Part shown: positions 63,907 to 64,000 of the stretch, piece after piece | Layout: the number at the start of each line of letters is the position of its first letter | Position numbering within the stretch: position 1 is the stretch's first letter | Assembly: GCF_042477335.2 (NCBI RefSeq) | Contig: NC_091262.1 | Location: forward strand, 73,456,001 to 73,520,000 | Direction of reading: 5' to 3' | Length of the DNA: 64,000 nt | Origin: Ovis canadensis | Lineage: Eukaryota; Chordata; Mammalia; Artiodactyla; Bovidae | Translations under genes and position numbers: made by a program | Notes under the pieces: generated by a model | What the model was told of the DNA's origin: nothing | The model's input: the letters and a program-made list of their open reading frames with translations, nothing else | Database searches by the model: none

Positions 63907-64000
63907 TAGAGCTTTCTAGATCCCCTTTCTCTCACATTCTACACCCAATCCATAAGCAAACCCAGAGAGTCTGCTCTGATAATACAAAGCTCATCACCGC

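Larger units (their letters stand above)
40700..64000. other. Upstream intergenic region, no protein gene recognised
   Basis: I scanned 23 kb to the right of the promoter. It is a mosaic of repeats with unique AT-rich DNA (for example 47000-48200, 48640-49500, 51400-52000, 53330-54500, 55220-55880, 59550-60620, 63130-63760). Short open frames occur but none carries a domain or splice context I recognise. A divergent non-coding RNA comparable to human DICER1-AS1 could start from the CpG island on the plus strand; I have no direct evidence for its exons. Confidence 0.6.

Overview
This is vertebrate nuclear DNA from a pecoran ruminant, most likely a bovid. The evidence is the dense load of Bov-tA, Bov-A2 and CHR-type tRNA-derived SINEs and BovB (RTE-class) LINE pieces, together with intron-split coding sequence. 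Nothing prokaryotic, plasmid-like or viral-replicon-like is present. I cannot separate cattle, bison, yak, sheep or goat from the sequence alone.

The one recognisable protein-coding gene is DICER1, on the minus strand. The window holds its CpG-island promoter (about 39.3-40.7 kb), a non-coding first exon ending at 40022, a probable second non-coding exon (16256-16356), the exon with the start codon (ATG at 12319), and six further coding exons down to 4097. All coding exons keep GT-AG junctions and the reading frame. Together they give 458 complete codons: the DExD/H helicase HEL1 domain, the HEL2i insertion and the first residues of HEL2. The rest of Dicer (HEL2, DUF283, platform/PAZ, both RNase III domains, dsRBD) lies left of position 1, beyond the partial intron 1-4096.

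Layout, left to right: 1-4096 partial intron with BovB and SINEs; 4097-12319 seven coding exons with short introns; 12320-40021 two introns (about 3.9 and 23.7 kb), the larger holding a BovB cluster at 23.5-26.4 kb; 39.3-40.7 kb CpG island and promoter; 40.7-64 kb upstream intergenic DNA made of SINEs, BovB, old L1, L2, MIR, DNA-transposon and LTR fragments, with no convincing protein gene. A divergent lncRNA comparable to human DICER1-AS1 would start rightward from the island, but I can only infer it.

I found no undescribed multi-gene system. The points most worth a second look are the upstream AUGs of DICER1 (one uORF overlaps the start codon as AUGA), a tandem splice acceptor at the start-codon exon, large inverted BovB copies that would fold into dsRNA inside the Dicer pre-mRNA, a 125-bp direct duplication 1.84 kb apart in the large intron, an inverted pair of unidentified frame-bearing sequences near 61.4/62.6 kb, and an almost perfect SINE/LINE-tail hairpin at 43.5 kb.
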